From: Cenococcum geophilum 1.58 | Lineage: Eukaryota; Ascomycota; Dothideomycetes; Gloniales; Gloniaceae | Reading direction: 5' to 3' | Assembly (NCBI GenBank): GCA_001692895.1 | Contig: KV748230.1 | Span: 310,001 to 374,000 of the forward strand | DNA length: 64,000 bases | Shown here: one piece after another, positions 57,962 through 64,000 of the stretch | Layout of the letters: every line of letters begins with the position of its first letter | Position numbering within the stretch: position 1 is the first letter of the stretch | Translations under genes and position numbers: made by a program | Notes under the pieces: generated by a model | What the model saw: the letters and a program-made list of their open reading frames with translations, nothing else | Database searches by the model: none | What the model was told of the DNA's origin: nothing

Positions 57962-60900
57962 CTAGATGATGTTTAAGGTCTCTAACTTGTCCTCAATGCC
58001 TTTGACGGCTTCGCCATGCATGATGCCGTGCACATATGCCTCACCAATAAGTTGGTGACTGCTGAAAATCTTGTTGTTGAAATTAAGCGGGACGGAGCGT
58101 CGTACAGCCCTCGGAAGTGTGCTACGAAGAATATACGGAACGCTCGTGCCTGGTATGATGAAAATCAGGTCGCCGACTTTGGTTCGCTCTGGTCCCGTTC
58201 CCAGGAAGTTCTTCTTCGTTCTGAATAACCGCCTTGACGTGTCTTTGTTTCGAATAATGTTTCCAAATGTCTCGGCGCTGCTGAGAAAATTGCAATACCA
58301 GCTTGCCCAATCTGAATGGCCATCATACAGCTTCTGGAAAAATTCTTGTTCCTTAGAACTAAACGGAGTCCCTAATGACTCAAGGCTGTACCCTATACCC
58401 CTCAGGACCACTAAATAATCCTGGCGCGAGTGATTGGCCGGCATGGTGGCCTTAGTAAACTTCTTCGACAACTCAGGACTGTAGCGGGATAACTCAACTA
58501 TAGAAATAAATTTGAGCCATCCAGTAAACTCTTTACTCAGACCTCTGGCAGGATGAGATCCAAGGGCCTCGTCGCCGATGAAGGTCCTCCACAAAGCATC
58601 TAGTTTTGCAGGCACGCTACCATTAATGTTATTCAGTAGACTGGCCCATCGAATCAATCCAGAGGCGGCATTTCCAACCCTGTTCAGGCCCGGTTGTGCA
58701 GTTTCCATGACGATGTCCCATTTGATTCCTTTCAAGACAAGACAGTCATTGGGCGAAATGTGGGTCGACTGGCCTTGCAAGCTATTTCCTGCAGCATTGT
58801 ATCTTGTTCCAATGTCTCCGCTGGTGGACGTTTCGGTGGAAGGTGAGGTATGCATGCCAAGTGGCTGGAAGTACATTGGTGTACTGAGGTCCGGTATCCA
58901 GGAAGGAAGTCCGCCAACTCTCGAGTTTTTAACGTCCCCAGTCAAAGACAGGATAGATGGGCCGTGAGCTTCCATCAAGCATTTACCGACCGTAACGAAC
59001 AGCTGTTTTGGCGAGTTTACGTAATTAGGATGCACTATTTCCTTGCCCTTTGAAGTCGTATGTTGCATCGGTAAAGAGAATGATAGTACGGCGAATACAT
59101 GGTCTCTTGGATCCGTAGCAGAAGAATTCCGGCCGACGGAAAGGGCGGACATGGAAGGAAGCCGTCCTTCTCGTCTAAATGCTCGTCTCTTGCGCTCTAA
59201 TGTGACTGCTGGAATCTCATCTTCTTTATTGATTCTGGTCAATAAGGTCTCTCCGCGACTTATGGCAAGACTGAACCCAAAGCTATTTGTCCACGGTAGA
59301 CCGCCCTTCTTTAACGTATTACGGATCGTTTCCACCACGCATGACATGAGCATGAAAATATCCCAAGGGAGAACAAACTGCCCACAAACAACGGTGACCT
59401 CATCTGCCATCAATACCTCTTGGATAATCCAGGCTCTTTCAAACCACCTTCTTCTGTAAAAGGGTACCCCATTCAACCAATCTTCAATCTTGTCTTGTTC
59501 AAACGTGCGGAGCCAATCAGTAGCCACATTTCTCAAGGTATGTGGGAGAGCTGGTGACAGATATCCGTCCGGATCATGCAGCAATACATTCATGGTGTCA
59601 TCCTCGAGCTTCCTATTTTTGGTAGCTAGCTCCAGCAGCCAAACAGCTCGTAGAAGCTCACTCGCCGCCGCATCTTGGACGTTCTGGCGTTCTTTACCGA
59701 GCCAAATCACAACTGATTGGGCACGTTTGTAGATGTGGCCCATTATCCCAACCTGCATTGCTTTCTCGGCATCATCGCTCTGATTAATGCATATAGCATC
59801 AATCCAGATGTACCCGTTGCTCAATACCCTGTTACGGAGACAGGTATTTGTCCGGCTGTGTGGTCTTTCCGGCTGGACACGTTCATTCAGAAACTGTATG
59901 ACCTGAGCGGAAAGGCCACGCTGCCGCATGCGTGCGCAATCTACAGGCTTACGCCCTTTAAAGTCAAGTGCATTGATGTCGCTACCAGCCACAACAAGAA
60001 CTTTTACAGATTCGATGTCACCCCTTCCAGCAGCGTAATGAAGAGCCGTCTCACCGAATGCATCGCGACTTGTCACGTCTGCCCCCTGGCTCAATAAGCT
60101 ATACACACGGCCAAAGTTGCCTTGTTCAGCGGCCCGAATGAGAGGAGTTTTGTTGTATGGCTTGTTGCGTTCTTCAGTAATATCGGGTTGGCGAAGTCGT
60201 CGTAGAGCATCGTAGAGGTTCTGTTTCACTAGAATACGACGACCGTTGCAGCAGATTGCTGTGTTTCTCTGGTAGTGTGACTCGAGCTGCAAATACTTAT
60301 GTTCAGCTCACATTACGCAAAATTCGGTCAGTCAAACACTATTGACATTGGAAAGATATAGACGGGTTCTCAAAAGTATCTCAAATTATTTCCGACCAGA
60401 TTGATGGCATAGTTTAATTTTCTTCTGTTAGGGAGGCATATACTGGCCCTCACAGCTCCTTGCTCGTATATGAAAGAAAAATTCAACAAAAAAAATAAAG
60501 GGGCTCAAGTAATAAAATAATTGATCCCTCTTATCTGTTAGAAGTGAACGACGAAGAAATCATACTTACTTGAGATTCCAATGTCGGGAAAGGATTGCCC
60601 CAAGTGTATGACAAAGCGTCATATACCGGCCCATCTGCTAAATCTACTACGGTTAGGGAGCAGTGAACCATGTCTTGTACGCCACAACTTGGTTCGATCT
60701 TAAGAAGTCTGATTGACGTTGGCGTTGGTAACGGAGAATACTCAAACGCATCTCGATGACTGAGTAAATACTCGGCTTCGCTCCTTCGAGCCTCAATCTC
60801 TCGAGCGTCTTGTATTTCATTCCTCTGCCTTTCGGCCTCGTCAAACACCATCCCTCTTGTGACGACATTGCAACGTCCCTCAGCGTCTGGCTGAGCATCA

Positions 60901-61136
60901 CGCAGCTTTCCAAACGCTTCTGGTAGGCGAGCATGCAGGACCGTTCCCTCGAGCCGAATATCTTCGGCACCTTTGTCGAAATCCGAGCCTAACCACGCAA
61001 ATTCCCCATTCGCATTTCCTAGAATTTGATTCAGATGGAGCTTGGAAGGTTTCCATTGCCGATCCATTGTCATGCACTCCGCGTGAAGAGTGGGGCCTTC
61101 CAGGAAGATGTTTCGGCTAGAATCTCGGAACGCCAT
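57962..61136 (-). CDS. HET-domain protein with N-terminal CVNH-like region and ankyrin block inserted in HET
   Basis: Two exons: 61136–60571/60570 (189 codons) and 60286–57962 (774 codons plus TAG), 963 aa. The intron 60569–60287 has GTAAGT donor and TTTGCAG acceptor, phase 0. The start at 61136 is chosen for its context (A at -3, G at +4) and because residue 2 begins a domain; an in-frame ATG at 61310 would add 58 residues without domain character. Residues 1–~100 resemble a cyanovirin-N homology lectin: two half-repeats, FRDSSRNIFLEG…LHAE…LNQILGNANGEFAW and FDKGAEDIRLEG…VLHARL. Residues 101–125 are charged and helical. HET begins at 171 (VYDALSYTWGNP), continues NGRRILVKQNLYDALRRLRQ (203–222), is interrupted by ankyrin repeats (~230–325; TPLIRAAEQGNF, GETALHYAAGRGD), and resumes YIWIDAICINQ (348–358), SVVIWLGKE (380–388), WFERAWIIQE (470–479). 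No signal peptide or membrane segment, so probably cytoplasmic. HET domains trigger incompatibility cell death on non-self recognition; the ligand here is unknown. The N-terminal CVNH call is by motif recognition only. Confidence 0.87.
60287..60569 (-). other. Intron of the HET gene (283 nt)
   Basis: GTAAGTATG donor directly after codon CAA, TATTTGCAG acceptor before CTC GAG; a possible branch site (AGCTGAAC) lies about 25 nt upstream of the acceptor. It joins the two halves of the HET fold in frame. It is long for the small introns usual in these fungi, so a short unrecognised exon inside cannot be excluded. Confidence 0.75.
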
Positions 61137-61787
61137 CCTGTTGACACGAATGTATGATTTCTGGGAGAAAGCATAATAGTCAAAATTGAGGACCACGAGG
61201 TGCCTGAGTGACAAGCAGCATAGAATCTGCCGAGAGCGGGAGAGGATGTGAATAATATCTATGCGAGAAGATCGAGAGTCTGGTACAAATCGTCCGCTTC
61301 GCCAGCCCAAAGGTCAAGTTCGGAGGTATCGCACGGGAGCCAAGTGGAAGCTCAGCACGCCTGAACAAGGCTGAAGGAAAAGGATGGGTCTCGGCGGTGC
61401 TGACCAGCAATTTCCGGCTCCGTCTTAGCCAAGCCTGCCGCCTGAACTTGGCCACCAGGCCACCCCCGCCCAGATCCTTTCATCACCGACCGCCGTACTG
61501 TCAGCACGAGCCGCTTTAGAAAAGGAGAACCTTGGAATTAGATATCCCAAATGAGCCATTATACAAGAAACAACCAGCTTTACCGATGCCGTCTAGGATT
61601 GATTGCTTTCGGTGGCGGCAAACGGCCGTGGGTTGAGTTCCTCGGCCAAGCCCTGGCGGAGTCGCCTAATCACGTGACATTGGAGATGAATGCCATGAAA
61701 ACAATATGGTATTAGAACAGTCATAGGCAAAAAGGCCATGTGTATATTTACATATCCACAATTCCCCCTGGAATACCAACGGCTAAG
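61137..61787 (-). promoter_or_regulatory. Intergenic: HET promoter and nagA 3' flank
   Basis: 650 bases between the tandem minus-strand genes. Composition is normal. A 91-codon open frame (61180–61455) lacks domain features and is probably upstream region. No conserved site could be assigned with confidence. Confidence 0.45.

Positions 61788-64000
<2,213 letters not shown>

Noticed and set aside
58016..60097. Several plus-strand frames of 60–138 codons opposite the HET gene
   Set aside because: They are shadows of the long minus-strand HET frame, which has clear domains.
60287..60292. TTG start that would make exon 2 of the HET gene a separate protein
   Set aside because: The codon lies within the splice acceptor TTTGCAG, and the HET motif order requires the upstream exon with SYTWGNP.
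61180..61455. 91-codon minus-strand frame upstream of the HET start
   Set aside because: No domain, no conserved features; more likely promoter or 5' UTR.

Overview
The window looks like a filamentous ascomycete (Pezizomycotina) chromosome. The nagA-type GH20 enzyme and the style of the neighbouring genes suggest Eurotiales (Aspergillus/Penicillium relatives); this is an inference from family resemblance. It has two sharply different compartments. About 1–57,655 is AT- and TA-rich, gene-poor repeat DNA whose decayed reading frames carry TAA/TAG where CAA/CAG (Gln) is expected, plus G-to-A changes such as Asp-to-Asn and Cys-to-Tyr. This is the signature of repeat-induced point mutation (RIP). 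About 57,656–64,000 is ordinary GC-balanced DNA with two intact genes on the minus strand.

The repeat compartment is a nest of LTR retrotransposons that can be unpacked by LTR ends and target-site duplications (TSDs). Family A (about 7.9 kb, Gypsy, LTR about 425 bp) has three copies: A1 (1–3853, cut by the window edge), A3 (29925–37890, minus, TSD GTATT) and A2 (39950–54164, plus, TSD AATAT). Family C (about 8.8 kb without insertions, Gypsy chromovirus, LTR 215–217 bp) forms the largest structure. C1 runs from 4875 to 39053 (TSD GATAT on both sides) and contains C2 (5181–27318, minus), D2 (28687–29759, truncated) and A3. C2 in turn contains a foldback MITE (5717–6122) and two inverted copies of family B (6637–13134 and 13760–20162). 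Family D (about 6.0 kb, LTR 217 bp) has copy D1 (46439–52414, TSD GGTAT) inside A2. A2's 5' LTR also carries a small TIR element (40306–40628). The polymerase active-site Asp pair is damaged in all five reverse transcriptases, so none is autonomous. Families A and C also have a decayed protein-like reading frame on the antisense strand between integrase and 3' LTR.

From about 55,290 to 56,980 lies a patch dominated by tandem repeats (9-bp and 20-bp units, tetranucleotide runs, G-rich and CCTGTCAGG-type repeats). Its part from about 55,490 on is GC-rich and only lightly mutated. It shares phrases with the internal non-coding part of family B. A family C gag fragment then abuts the gene-bearing DNA at about 57,655.

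The genes are, on the minus strand, a two-exon HET-domain gene (57962–61136) and a secreted beta-N-acetylhexosaminidase (61788–63578, nagA-like). The HET protein is the most interesting object: an N-terminal cyanovirin-N-like (CVNH) lectin region, then a HET domain split by an inserted ankyrin-repeat block. This architecture would suit a non-self recognition or incompatibility protein at the border of a repeat-rich region. The hexosaminidase acts in chitin degradation and has no evident functional link to the HET gene.
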